A DNA stretch of 64,000 bases, from the NCBI RefSeq assembly GCF_036370855.1, contig NC_088103.1, positions 7,317,404 to 7,381,403 on the forward strand, given 5' to 3'. Made by a program: the position numbers and the translations under genes. Positions 1-12,900 of the stretch are shown here, piece by piece. Within the stretch, counting starts at the first letter, position 1. Each line of letters starts with the position of its first letter. Below the pieces are notes generated by a model. That model did no database searches. It saw nothing but the letters and a program-made list of their open reading frames with translations, and was not told where the DNA came from. This stretch comes from Dromaius novaehollandiae (lineage: Eukaryota > Chordata > Aves > Casuariiformes > Dromaiidae).

Positions 1-1479
1 TGGCAGGACACAGCCAGACTCAGATGCCCTAGGCCCTGGCAGAGCAAGAGGCAAGAAATGCAGAGGAAAGATGGGGACTACCTCAATCTCTCAAGATAGG
101 TCTCTCATAGTTGGGGGAACTGGGAGAAGGCTCAGAGCAGATTAAATTTGATAGCAGCTCTCAGCTTTTGCTCATTTGCTTGGTTTTAAACAGCTCAGCC
201 ACCCACCTTCCCTCCAGGACAGGCCCTCTGAGGAGCAGGATCTCAGCCTGTTATACACCGGTGACACTACTTGAGATCACAGGCTCTACTTCTGCCACCA
301 AATTTCCACAGCCCATAATCTCCACAGGGACAGACACCTCTCTGCTGCTTTAGGAGGTCATGCAAACTTAAGGATGAAGATAGCCATCTGCTACTTCTTT
401 AATGCAGAGTTTGGTCTCCCTGGCACTGCCAGCATAGCATGGAGAGGGCTCCATAGGAAGCAAAATCCATGCAGCAGTATTTTCCATGTGTTTCAAGCTT
501 TTTCAGCAGTGATAGACATGGCTTTAAGTTCTTCTGCAAGTGAACAACTAGCTACTGATGCTGTACAGCTGGTGTCCTTAAAGACATTTTGCCTTTACAG
601 TGGGGTCATGTTATCAAGGACTTGCTGAAAAATCTACCTTATTCTTCAATGAATTTAGTTTTGCCATCTAAGGAGGTCTGAGTCAAAGGACGCTGTGTTT
701 GTGACCGACTGTTCTAAGTGAATTAAAATAGACCTGATTTAAATTGATGTTCAGTGGGAAGAAGTTAATCATTAATGATATCCCTACATCTAAAGGTATA
801 ATGGAAATGCTAATGAGGATCAGACCCACATATAGTCCCCCCGATCATACTCTTGCCTGTTAAGAGGCAGACTAAAATCACCATAACCTATTAATATAAT
901 CAAAGAGCAAATGTTGTCCAATATCACCAGTGTTTTCCGCAAGTGACATGTGCTCTGTCGCAGATAGGACAAATATAACGGGCTGGATTACAAGCACGTT
1001 CAGATAAAGAATTAGCTTGGGGACAGTTAGGGCTTGAACCGCCAAAGGTGATCAAATTGAAACAATACATAGCAGGAATCAGTTGTTTGGGTGGTTTGTT
1101 TTTTTCCTTAAGTGTAAAAAGAAAAAAAACACAGCAAATACATGCATGTTGGATTTTTATCTTGCTGCCCCTCATAAATCACAGAACTGCCATGAAAACT
1201 TAGTGTCCCCCCCAAAAAAAACATTTCATACTGAACAAAATATATACTATAAATGAGCTCCTGCTTCCCGTTTGTACCCAAAAACCAATATGACATTATT
1301 TCTGGAGAGAAACAGTCCCATCCGTCTTCTCCATTAAACTGATTAATTGTTTCTCCATTTGTATTCTTTGTGATGTTCCTCCAAAACACTCCACAAATTA
1401 TCTGCCCCTTAGAAAACCAGAAGTTGTTTGGCTTCCCCCCTGCTCCTTTCTTCCTCCTCTCCCTCCTCTTTAAACTTAA
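1..1479. other. Intergenic, nothing recognised
   Basis: Single-copy-looking sequence with only short open frames on both strands, no splice-bounded frame, no transposon motif and no RNA gene that I can see. Confidence 0.5.
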
Positions 1480-2560
1480 ATGCAGCCTGAGCGACTTAAG
1501 AGCTCGCATTAGGTTTAACGGCTGCGCCGTAGACCTGCTGGCACCACGGGCAGAGAGGGAGGGCTCCGCCGCGCCGCGAAGATGCGCGCGGTTCCCGGGC
1601 CAGCAGAGAGCCAAAGGCCACCCCTATCATTAGCGCCAGCGCCACGAGATTTACCCTGTGATTAATCGTTAAAGTCGGCCTCAAAACTCAGCCCGGCTTG
1701 TACTTACCCCACGGGACCGGGAACTTGAGCCGAGAGCTCATTAGCTGCACCGGGCTTCTCATTTAATCTCTCTGCGATAACCTTTTTCCTAATATTTGAG
1801 GGGGAAAAAAAATGAAATACAGGTGATTTTTTTCTGTTTGAGGAGTCGGGGGGGCAGTTGTTTGCTGCCTGCAAAGGGAAACAGCAGGAGCATTTTGCTT
1901 GTCAGGGGGACAGTAATTCTTCCAATCCCCCTAAAGAGCGAACGAGGGGCAGCGCACCGCTTTTGATCTGCCGTAATTATAAAAATAAAAGCGAACGGAC
2001 GCAAAGCCCGTGTGCCACGGGAAGGTCACACGCTTTTTTAAGCCTCTAGGATCCCCTCGGTGGCTCATTCCAGCATGTCCCCAACACCGGCTATTTTTAG
2101 GAATAACAGCGGGTCCCGTTATACATCCTGCCCATATAAACCGAGCGCCCTGCCGAGGGGATGCTCCTGTAGGGCAGCTAATAAGTAGGTAGGAAGAGGA
2201 CGGCTCTACTTTGGGCTCACCCACTGCGGCGAGGAAGGACAGCAGGAGCGTCTCCGCTCTGGCGTCATGCAGTCCCCCTGCAGCGCCCGTGCAATTTAAA
2301 TCATTACAAGGCAATGCTGCAAGTATGAACCCCTGGCACAAAATAAAGTAATTACATTTAATTAGGCAGCCGAAAAAGAAAAAGGAAAAAAGTGACGGCC
2401 TGAGACTCGCTGCCTTAGATGTAGCCTTTTGTTGACTCAACACAGGACAGGTAATGAGTGAAACTTCAAAGTGCAAGAGACTAAATTGCTGCTTAATTAG
2501 TGGAGCCCCAGCCGAAAACACAGTGAAACAAAACAAAAAAACCCTCAGTTTTCCTTCCCC
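1480..2560. promoter_or_regulatory. Candidate conserved regulatory block, CpG-rich core with homeodomain-type motifs
   Basis: About 1 kb that stands out from its flanks. Roughly 1500-1760 and 2090-2290 are CpG-rich. Between and after these lie repeated ATTA/TAAT cores, for example GTGATTAATCGTTAAAG near 1660, and AAGTAATTACATTTAATTAGG near 2346. There is no simple repeat or transposon signature. Overlapping frames on both strands (for example 1931-2536 minus) are probably chance products of the GC-rich stretch. The composition resembles developmental enhancers in gene deserts; this is inference and conservation was not tested. Confidence 0.35.
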
Positions 2561-3900
2561 AAAAGGAATTCAAAGATTCCACGTCTCACGGAAGCCCTGA
2601 AATTAAGGATCTTTCTATTAAGTGCCTGTTTGCGGTCAGAAGAGCTGCCGGTTTTGTTAACGTAAAGCCCGTGAGAGGTGCTAGATGGGCAGCCCCGGAG
2701 CCCGACGCTGCCCAAAAGGGGATTCAGCGCAAGCAAGTTACTGGCTCACAAGTCTCGCTCGCCTGCTAAGCATCAAGTACAGATATTTAATCCTTTGAGT
2801 ACTCTGCTCGCATGGTGCATTTGCGCCAGGCAACCTACCACGGGGCCATAGCTTTAAGGAGTCCAAAATGATACATATAGAAAAAAGAAGTAGATATTAT
2901 AACGCCAGCTTTTTGTGCACAGTCTTTCTCAGTTTTGCTATTTCATATCCAGGATCACACACTTCACCAGAGCTCATCTCTGGAAGCCACTTAGGGGGGC
3001 ACACATCCTGCTGTTTTATCATATAACCGAAACTAAAAGTAAAAAAAATGGGTCTCAACAATGAATTCGGCTAGTCTTTCCTCTCTGGGCCAGCATTTTA
3101 GTCTAGTGTCAGTCAGAGACGAGAAACAAGCTATTTATTGTCCCCATCCTGTCCCTTACATGCTTCTATCAAACCATTTGAAATCAGTCTGCAAGTCTCC
3201 GCTGCCGAGGTGCTCAGGAAGCATCGTCAGAAGCCTTAGCAGCTGATGGAGCCTTTATTACCTCTCTGTCTGCAACCATTTTGGCTACTGAGAACAGCTG
3301 AGGGTACAAGAAACACAGGGAAAGAGCTGGAGTTTGCTCGGGAAGTTTGCTTTTATTTTGTGGGGACAAGGAGACTATTCCGATGTAGTAAAACTATTCC
3401 CTGCATCGTCACAAGCTAGGTGCTTTCCCATTTTGCAAAGGGACTTGGAGGCTCAGGGCAAGAACCAGCTCTCTTAAGACAAACCTGGGTTAGCTGGACA
3501 TGCAGGAGAGCAGTGTCGCACCGTGCAGAGGTGCCTGCGGTGATGCGGGTCGCTGCAATCCAAAAAAGCAGTGGCATTACGTTACCAATTATCATCTCCG
3601 AGCACATGGCAGGACAGCCCCATCCACCCACAGATGAGCAATACTGGAGGTGACAGCAGACGAGCCTGGCAACCGGCATCCAGAAGGCAGGACTCAACCT
3701 TCAGCTGAAGGCATGCAAAACAGTATTTTCTGCTTGCAAGTGATGCAGGCCATTAGACTAGGAAGGCAAGAAATCTTGGAGCAGGGGACCAGAACTGCTA
3801 GAGACTCAAGACTACATGTCCCACCACCTGCAGGAGCAACCCAGGGTGCCTCCACCCAATATTCAGGGGCTCTCTGCTGTGGAAGGGGATGATGATGGCC
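2561..3900. other. Intergenic, nothing recognised
   Basis: Short open frames on both strands between about 3420 and 3890 overlap each other antisense and have no family resemblance. No repeat family recognised. Confidence 0.45.
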
Positions 3901-3902
3901 AG

Positions 3903-3985
3903 GGGGGATTCAAACCCACAAGCAAATTAAACCTTCATACCTATATTCCCAAGCCCATGCTTTACTGATTAGACTTTAGTATTAA
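3903..3985 (-). repeat. Possible tRNA-derived SINE head
   Basis: On the minus strand there is a B-box-like GGTTTGAATCC (3917-3907), and about 35-50 bp upstream an A-box-like region (around AATCAGTAAAGCATGGGCTT, 3970-3951) resembling the D-arm and anticodon arm of a tRNA. The spacing fits a tRNA-derived promoter. The arms do not pair well enough for a functional tRNA. Most likely an old MIR/AmnSINE-type head. Confidence 0.35.
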
Positions 3986-6900
3986 GAACAGTGCTACTCC
4001 TTCCTCCGGCAGTTCTGCTCTCAAACTGGTGAGCTTGCTCATTTAATAGCTGTTTTTGGAGAACTGTGGGCTCTGAATTGCAAGATGCTCAATGTGCAAC
4101 CTCAGAAAAAACACCCAAAAGCATGTGGGATGAGTCAGAGCTCATATACGCTCTGTGTGGCCCGTGGCTAGCTTAAAACAACTCCCCGCGCAGCACACTG
4201 TGGTGCCCCAGCATCCACTGGCCATACTGGGAGCTGACACTTCACATTTTTACCACGTGAAATCACTATCTTGAGGCCCAGGGCCTCATTCTGAACATAC
4301 GGAGCCCTCAACACATGTCATGGGGGGGCACTCCATCACCGGGCTTGGGGTCCTGCAAATACAGGCCAGTTAGAGATCTGAACATAGGTAAAAGACTCCC
4401 CCCATCTGAAATTCAGCAGCTTCATCAGCTACGTATTTCCACAACCACAAGCCCAGAGGTTTGGGTTTCCTCTATGCAAGCTAGCTTTGCAAGCTGGGGA
4501 AACAGCTCCAGGGAGCTTTATTCCGTTCACCGGTTCAAGCAGGGGCTACCAAAGGAAAACACAGGTTGCAGGACATCACCGCTATATAACGTGAAACACG
4601 TGCAGTATCCCTTGCATCAGATTTGCACAGTGCTCTTTATTTCATGACTTTAAATTTAGACATAAGAAATACAGTCAGTTTTCAGTAGAAAGAGTGACTG
4701 CACTGGATCTGTTCTACAAAGATATAAAGTGAATATCTAGAGCAAACAGCAGTTATCTTCACTGTTTTGGGTTTTTTTTCCCCCTGTCACCAAGCACAGC
4801 AGTTAGGAGTATGCTGGATTAACAGCTTTATCTATTGGTATATCCTTTTGCCAATACAAGCCACAGCTCTGACATAATTCCAGTGTTTCATTCAAGTCAA
4901 TAGGACTATCTTGTAATAACGTGTTGCTCCTTTTTATGATAGTGGCAGACACAGGCCCAAGTGTAAAATAAAGAGAGAGGAAGAAAAGAGGCAATTCATC
5001 GGAGTGTGACCAAAATCTGAAACAGATAAAGCAAGCATGAGAGCTACATCAAAAAGCAAGCATGGGCCAACTGAAATCAGATGTAAATTAGATTCCACAT
5101 ATCTTTCACCACCACATAGAAATGACTTTTTTTTTTTTAATATAAAGATAGATGCTGAAGTGCTATTTGAATTCTCATTTCCAGATATGAAGGAAATGCA
5201 AAACGGGGGCCGGGGGAAGAGAACACATATATGCTTCTGCTGCTATAAATCCGTGCTCACTGAGGAGCATTTTTCTTGAAAAAGAGATATGAGATTGGAA
5301 AGAATGAGCCTTTTTTCCCCAGAGAAACCTAGAGTCCTAACTGAGAACACCAGGGAAGCAATAGAAACTTGTCCGTTTGGACAGCACACGTTAATGCACG
5401 GGCAAAGCTGCTACGTGTTAAAGATAAAGAAGAATCCAAAGAATACAACAAAGAACACCATTGATGACTTGTGCTTTTTAGCATTCAGCTAGTGCAAAAA
5501 CAAGTTATGCTTTGGGAAACCCATATGTCACCACCTCACTGTCTTTCTAAGGGCACGCAGCCATAGGCACTTCTTTAAGCTGTTGATTGTGAATGAAATT
5601 GTAAATGCAGTCAAATAATTGCAGATTGTAAGCTAACAATTCTCTTCCAAATCTATTAATAATCCTGTCTCAAATCCATGTGTAAAGCTATAGAAGCAGT
5701 TCATGCATCTAATCAGTGATAAGTCACAGACCCAAACAGGTGACTGCAAGACACACAGGCTCACTGAAATTTGTATCAGGACTTGTATTTGATTAAACAC
5801 AAAGTAGCAGCTAGAAATTGCTGTAAAGAAGTTCTTACTTCACTTTTCCTTCTAATCCAAGTTAGTATCTACCATTGCTGGAATAGACTTCAAGAGGAAA
5901 ACTCAGCTGAGAGGAAGGTCATCTGAAGAGGGAAAGAACAAGCTTAATAAAATTGCTTAATTCTTTCCTCCAGGACAGTCCTTTTCTACAGGTGGGGTAA
6001 TTCACCAAAGCCTGTCTTTGTGGCAGAACATAACAGGCAACGCGATGGGTCCTGTTCGCACAAATACTACCAGTTCAGGGCTTTAACCACCGCTGCACCC
6101 TCAGGGGCTTGGGAAGCGAGTAGACACCTCGTAATCCGGCCTTGTCACTCTCCCAGAGAGCAGCTCTCCTCAGGCTACCACGAAGTCAAAGTATTTCTGA
6201 CAGTGCACCCATTATAATCCTATCACCTTTCTTGACAAAAATCCTGTTCCGCACGACGATGCTTTCTGGAGCTAGACCATACAAACGTTGTCATCTTAGC
6301 TCTCCCCCAAGAGTCCTCCAGCTCCCATGCCATGCTCCTGAAGACCTTCAGAGCTAGAAGAGGTCATTTCTCCCTCAGAACAGCAATCTCAACTTATTAA
6401 AAGGCAGACAAATTTGGAGCCCTCTTAGAGCCAGTCCAGATTTTTGCAATAATGTGGGAAAAACTGATTTTTGCTGTATTAGGAAGGAAGACCCAGGAAC
6501 ATGCTCTGATTGCCCTGCCTGGGAAGGGCACGACCGGATAGAAACTTGAGAGAGGACTGGAGAAGCATGTGGGACTTTCTGCTCTGGCCTAGTGTGGAGT
6601 CCTCAGATTCCTTTCATATTAATAAGTTTTCACCCTGAGTCAACCACTGAGATTGCGAGCAGAGTTTTACCTGCTCGGAGGCATCTATTAGATTAAAGGA
6701 AATGGATGTGTGATTGCTCCTTGCTGAATAACGTAAAGAATACTAAGCCCAGGAAAAGACCAAACAAGTGCCCCTGTTCAGATTTCCCGGTTTTCGCTTC
6801 CTCCTCCCCCCGGAGCATTCATCGGGCAGAGGATCACTATTCCTATACAAGTCCAGCGTTCTTCCGCGTAGCTCATGGCTCATCTTCTGAACAGCTGTGA

Positions 6901-9900
6901 TTTTACAGCTCAGCTTCCTTTTCCCGTGGAGAAAAGGCTGCTCCCTCTCACCCAAGGCTTTTTGGCATTCGTCTCAATCTTCTCATGCAGTTACAACTTT
7001 GATACCAGCCGTATCAGCCTCTTGACCTCCTTTTTTCCCTCCCTTCCCAGAGGTGTACGTTACCATACGTTACTTCTTCCCTGTCGACAAGCCTGGTCTG
7101 ACTGGTTTTCAGATTTTAGCTAGCATGTCAAGAGGCTTACGCTTCGACAGCCTGCCACCACCGGCCTCCCTTCCTGGTACGCACAGAGCAAAATACTTAG
7201 CACGATGGATACAAGTGCACAAAAACTATGAGACACGCACAGCAATTTCATGCCTAGAACATAGCATGCAGAAGTCATCTGCAATCAGATCCCCACTCAG
7301 TTGCAATCAAGACTTCTGTATTTTTAAACCAAAAGCCACCTTCCTTTCATGATACCATGCCTTTAGCTTAAAGGAAGCTATGACTTACCAGAAAAATATC
7401 GTAACACAGCTAAAGTCATAGCTCCTGAAGGCCGTCATAAACAGTTATTCTAGAGCACAGCAAGTTATTCCATTCATTGTCCTGTAAATACCATGATTAA
7501 GTGGTTAAGCTGAGCAATTATATGTGCATTTTTACAAGCAAGCAGCTGAACGTGCACACTTCCCACAGCCAGGCAGTATGTTTCCACCTTATTGCTTTTA
7601 AATATTTTGATAAAGCAAGTTTGAAGCCTTTTTTTTTTTTTAAACAGAGAGAACATTCTTGTTATAAGGGAACATTAAGAACAACGTGTTTGCTCTTAGC
7701 TATTTTATAAGAGTATTATAGGATGGGGACTAACTCCAATATTAGTCTTTGATTGCCACCATTATAAGAGGGCCTACAGCTATAGTGTCTCATATAAAAA
7801 CACATGGTGCAGTTAGAAAAACTATTTTTGGTGTTTACTGAGAATGTCTGGGGAAAATCAAGTTCAATAGGCTTCCTTTCTTCTCTCCTCAGCAGAAGAG
7901 TTTCCCTTTCAGCAAGAAAAGTTTATGTGCTACCAAGTGCCTTCACTTCCTACCAGTAGGGTCTCTGCCAGAGCACTACATCCCGTATTGCACAACCTGC
8001 TCCCTGGGAGATAAGGATAAGCTGGAGACTCCAGAGAGTTGCTCCTGCTTTATCCCTTAGTAACAACTAGACCAGTCCACTCCAGTGTACTCCGAGAAGG
8101 ACTAGGCAGAGGACACGCACGAGAACCGTTTCCAAACAGGTGAAAATCTGCTGCAGGCCGCAAAGGAGCAGACTGCTCATGCTTTGGGTCTGCTGTGGAT
8201 AGGATGAGAAGGAATGGGCTTAACAGGCAGCTAAATATTGGGAGAGTGTCCAGGAAGGTTACAAAATTTCTCCATCCGAGATTTGTAACAGCGATGACAG
8301 AAGAACCTCACAGGAACGGCTTAAAGGCAGTCAGTCTTGGCTTTGGCAAGGAGCTAGCCGTGTCCAACTCTGCAGCTACCTTCCACCTCTCCTTCTTACA
8401 TCTTCTATACTCCCAGTGTTTTAAATTTCTCAGGATGTAGGCACATGCTTACACACATGCAGAGTCCCACCTCAGCCAGGCACTGTCAGTGGGCACAGTA
8501 TTAGCACAGAACGGAGACACGGTCAACTTGCGTGGATGCAGCATGGGGCAGTCAAGCGCCCGGCGCTGTACTGTAGCAGCAGAGGCTGCTGAAGGCACCT
8601 CGGCCCCAGAGACAAAGTTTGGTTTTGCTTTGGCAGCAGCAGCATGTGTCCTCAAGGATGTGGAGCAGGCAGGGATGGGGGCACGGGGGTTTAAGAAGGG
8701 GAAAAGGAGGAAAACTGCCTTTTCCATTGCTCATTCACATCTGCATCCACACATACTCCTCTGTACTTCTGCAAAGACATCTCTCCCTCCTAAGCCCCCT
8801 TAGGATTAAGGGTGGGCAGAAAGATGAGATGAGAGTCCTCCTCCTCCTCATGTAAAAGATGAAGGGTGGAAAAGGGAGGAAAAGCCAGAAGGGCTCTCGG
8901 AGAGAAGTGACTCCTTCTCTCCTATCAATTCCTCTAAAGTAGGAAGTAGAAATTGCTGCTGTGGAGAGGGGCCTCCTTTGGCCACAGGCTCTACCTACCT
9001 TCTCCCCTGAGCTTTAGCCAGACAAGCAGGATGGTCTTCTGCAGGGACAGCCCCGGCAATACAGGCACTGCAGTGGCTCAGGAGGGAGCCGGCCGCCCCT
9101 CGGGCTTGGATTGCCAGCTCGAGGAGTTCACACCTGGCTTTCCTCTTGTAGGCTGCAAGTGGGACAGCTGAGCCAGGTGTTGTCAGGAGGTACATCACGA
9201 CAGATGTGCTCCACTCCAGACTTACTGACATTTTAGCACTTTCATGCTAGTACCGTGTTTTCAAGGCACTTAAAAACCCTGGTTTGAAGAGACCTGAGAA
9301 TTAGAGGGGTGAATGTCCAGATTTAAAGGTACACCTGAGCTTTTCCTTCCTGTCACTGAATCGCACACCTGCATGCATGCAGTGTATGAACAGTAAGGCA
9401 TGCGCATTAGGACGTGGCCTTCAAATGCTTTGACAGTCTGGTTTTGCTCTCCCTCTTCTGAATATTTCTACATATATAAAAAAAATACAAGCTCTTCTTG
9501 AAATAGTGAATGCCTTTGTAGGTTAAGAAAGCCAGCAGATGAGCAGATGTTTCCAAAATAATTTGGCCACTTGCCAAGAGAGGCACAGACAGGAGACAGG
9601 CAAAGAAGCAGGGAGGTGGGGTGGACATGGGAGCTTCCATGGCAGAAGTACTGACCAAGGAGTGCTGTGAAGCTATGCTGAAGTACATCTCCACAGAAGA
9701 ATAAGTCCCCAGCACCACATCCAGCTATTGCTCTGGGAAAGGGTATTCCTTGATTCTCCAGTCTACGTAACACTGCCTTTACCTTCCTCCCCAGTTCATC
9801 CTGATCCAAACTGCTAAATATGAGACAGCCTACGAGGTAGGGCTGTTTGGAAAGCAAGACTATGAGATCAGTGGTTTCTAATGACTCAGCCCTCCCCAGA

Positions 9901-12900
9901 GCCAGCCCAAGGCATCTTAGCATAAGCCTATACAAGCAAGAGGCAGGGATTAGCAGGTCAGCCTACCCTCAGAGGAACCAGCTCATCCCTTCAGCCGTAG
10001 GCAAAAGCAGCACCTTCTTCCCTTTCTTTGCTGATGCCAGCCCTGAGCCTGCTCTCAAAAAACCGGAATTTGCCCTTGTAAGGACTATAAAAGCATACTT
10101 AACTCTGGAGCATAGCAAAAATCCGGTTTGCTAGGAAGGAGCCCTGTGCAGGGGTAGAGGTAAGGGTGTTTGGGCAGGCAGCATAACTTTCCCACGTAAT
10201 TACTCACCATTTCCTTATTCCGAGGCAGGCACACGCAACATGCAGCAAGGCACCTTCTAGGTGCAATTTCAGAAGGTGCTTCCCCAAGCTGCTTGTTCTA
10301 ACCACGTAAGCATCCTTCCAGTCATACTTGCGACAGTAAAGAAATGGCTTTGAATCACTGACAGTTTTAACATTTTGCCACGTCACACCCTTAGGAAGGA
10401 ATGTACCTCTGCCTAAATTTGCAAGGTAGTTACGGCCCTGATAAAGGAATCAAGGTAGTAATAATCCCCTCAGTGATACTTTGTGACTTTCATGCAGACT
10501 CTCGCTTTTGTCACTACACTATGGAAAATTTTAAAGAGTGGTTTTATAAATACTTCCTCATTCAGGGAGAAGCAAGAGGTAGAAAACAGGTCTCAGGAAA
10601 TATAAAGTATGTATGAGACATTATTTCCAAACTAGTGCATGGAGAAGCAGCCCAGATTGTGCCCTTTTAAGAGATACAGTTTAGATTTGGCTTATTGCAC
10701 TTATAAAGCACCAAATTAGAACATTGCTTTAAAAGCAAAAAACTGCATAAGGTGTCAAAGAGGTACAGGAGAAAAGCGAGCAGTTAAGTGGACGGCCAGA
10801 CACCACAAACCCTTTTATGCTGCAGACAGGCTATGAAAATCACTTAGATACAATCCATCATGTCAGAAGGTGGTACTGGTAAGAGACAGAAAGAAGGAAG
10901 AGAGTTTTTTCAGGCTACAAAATCCAGAATAGCTCCTGTTCTCTCCACCATAAAATTTAAAGACGCATATCACAAAGTCTCTGTAGATTGAAGACAATTA
11001 GCTCTTTGCTGCAAATCAGGAGTCTCCTTTTTCACACATTTTAATTTAGCATTAGAATAAATTAATTGATAACTGCCTATCAAGCATTTCTGCAGATTAC
11101 GTGGTTTTAGATGGCTTAAAAGAACAAATTGTTGAATTCTGCATATTCCATAGCTTTCAGTGCACAGCTGGCCTACAGCTGCAAGCAAAAGTGTTTTGAA
11201 ATAACTAGCCTGAAACACACCTGGGACTTGCCAACTGAAATGCAAAACAGTTGCTATTGAGTTGAGTTGCACCTAGCTTTACTTCCCCGTTCTTAATATT
11301 GACTTAAGAACTTGGGAGCTAACCTTTGCTCTTCAAAATATACATAGTTTTATAGCTATTCAATATTCCTGTTAAATAGCTTAGCATTGATACAGTAGCG
11401 ATGAACACACAAGAAATGCTCATGGTATACCAGCAGAAAGGGAGCTTGATTAATCCTCACCAGAATTAGCCAAGTGAATAGTCTCCACTGAGAGAAGACT
11501 TTAATCAAGTTTCCACTTTATTATCCTAAAGACCTTCCACAAGCATCCATCAAGCAGCAAAGGTGCTCAGTTGTGCCAAAGATCGCTCTGAAGTCTACCA
11601 AAACAGGCAGCCTGCCTCAGCTATTTAGGAACAAAACCTCAACCACTGCATAGTCGTCTTGGGTACTTGTAATGGTGGAAGGCAACAATAACAAAGAAAA
11701 AACACCTGTAACATCAATGATTTTTTTTCCCCCTATATAGATACCCTTACAGAAACTTCTGAAGCATAGATTTGGCTTTTACAAGCCAGCATTGTGCCCA
11801 TACACACACACTCACATTAAATATTCATTTTAATTTGTTTTACCTCAGTGTAAACAACTGCATGCAGGAAACATTAAGAACCAAAACTCCAAGGTCAAAA
11901 TTCATCTTCTCCAGCTGACATTCTTGCACCACAAGCCAGCACTCACTGAACTACATGATATTTGTTGCTTGATGCTTCCATCATTTTAACAGCTTCCATC
12001 ATACAGTTTTCAACCAATCCTTTTCTCCAGCTTTCCTCAGAAACAGCCTCATCTTCCAGATTAACTGAAGATGTTCTTGTCTGACCCACAGTCATCTGGG
12101 CAACTCAGGTGACTCTCACCACTGCTCATACAAGTCCAAAGAGCCCAAGACAACCTGCAGAACAGGAGAGCAACGCAGGGTAGCTGAACAGCAGAAACTA
12201 ATGTCCACAGGCCGCTGATCTGAGATATGCTGCTCTTGATAGAGAAATGCACCCTGAGCTCTTGGCAGCAACGTTACTGCAGGCACATGGCCAAACACCC
12301 CAAACTAGCAAAGTCTCTTGCTGCCCAGACCACTGAGAATTGAGGAGTCTGGAGGAAGCTGCTGACAACTAGCAAAATCGGTCCTGTGCAGAGCCATTTT
12401 GCTCCTTCAGCAACACCTTCCTCAGGACCTAGAGGGTCTTATTTTTCCAGTCAGCTGGGATGTTTGATCTGCCAGCTACCTGTGCTGCATACAGCTAAAC
12501 TTTAGTCACCTCCTAAAAAGAAAAATCTCTCAGAAATCTAATCTGGGGGACTGCAGCACTACTGAAAGTAATGAATGATTCCAAGCAGCAGAAATGGGTT
12601 ATACTTGTTGTTTTCCTAGGATACTTAGCCCTTACTGCCTGGAAGTTGTGGGATGAGCCAGGCCATACAAGGTCTGATCTGAAATCCAACCTTTCTAGCA
12701 CAGGAAAAGATGGTCCACATGGCAGAAATGAAAAATTTACTCCAAGTGCAATAAATGTGTTTTTCACCACCACCACCCTCAAATTGAATCAGCAAGCACA
12801 CGATGCTCCATGATTTTCTTGCAAAAAAGTGTAGGCATTTCAGGGCAAGCAACGACCAAACCGTGGTGCTGGTTAGCAGCACAGAAGATTGAGCATAGAG

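Noticed and set aside
1931..2536. 201-codon minus-strand open frame
   Set aside because: Spans CpG-rich and AT-rich DNA with no domain, and other frames are open over the same stretch. Chance is more likely.
3903..3985. Functional tRNA gene
   Set aside because: The A- and B-box words are present but the acceptor and anticodon stems do not pair. Treated as a SINE head.
9468..9935. 155-codon minus-strand open frame
   Set aside because: Several frames of this length are expected by chance in 64 kb, and no family resemblance or splice structure is seen.
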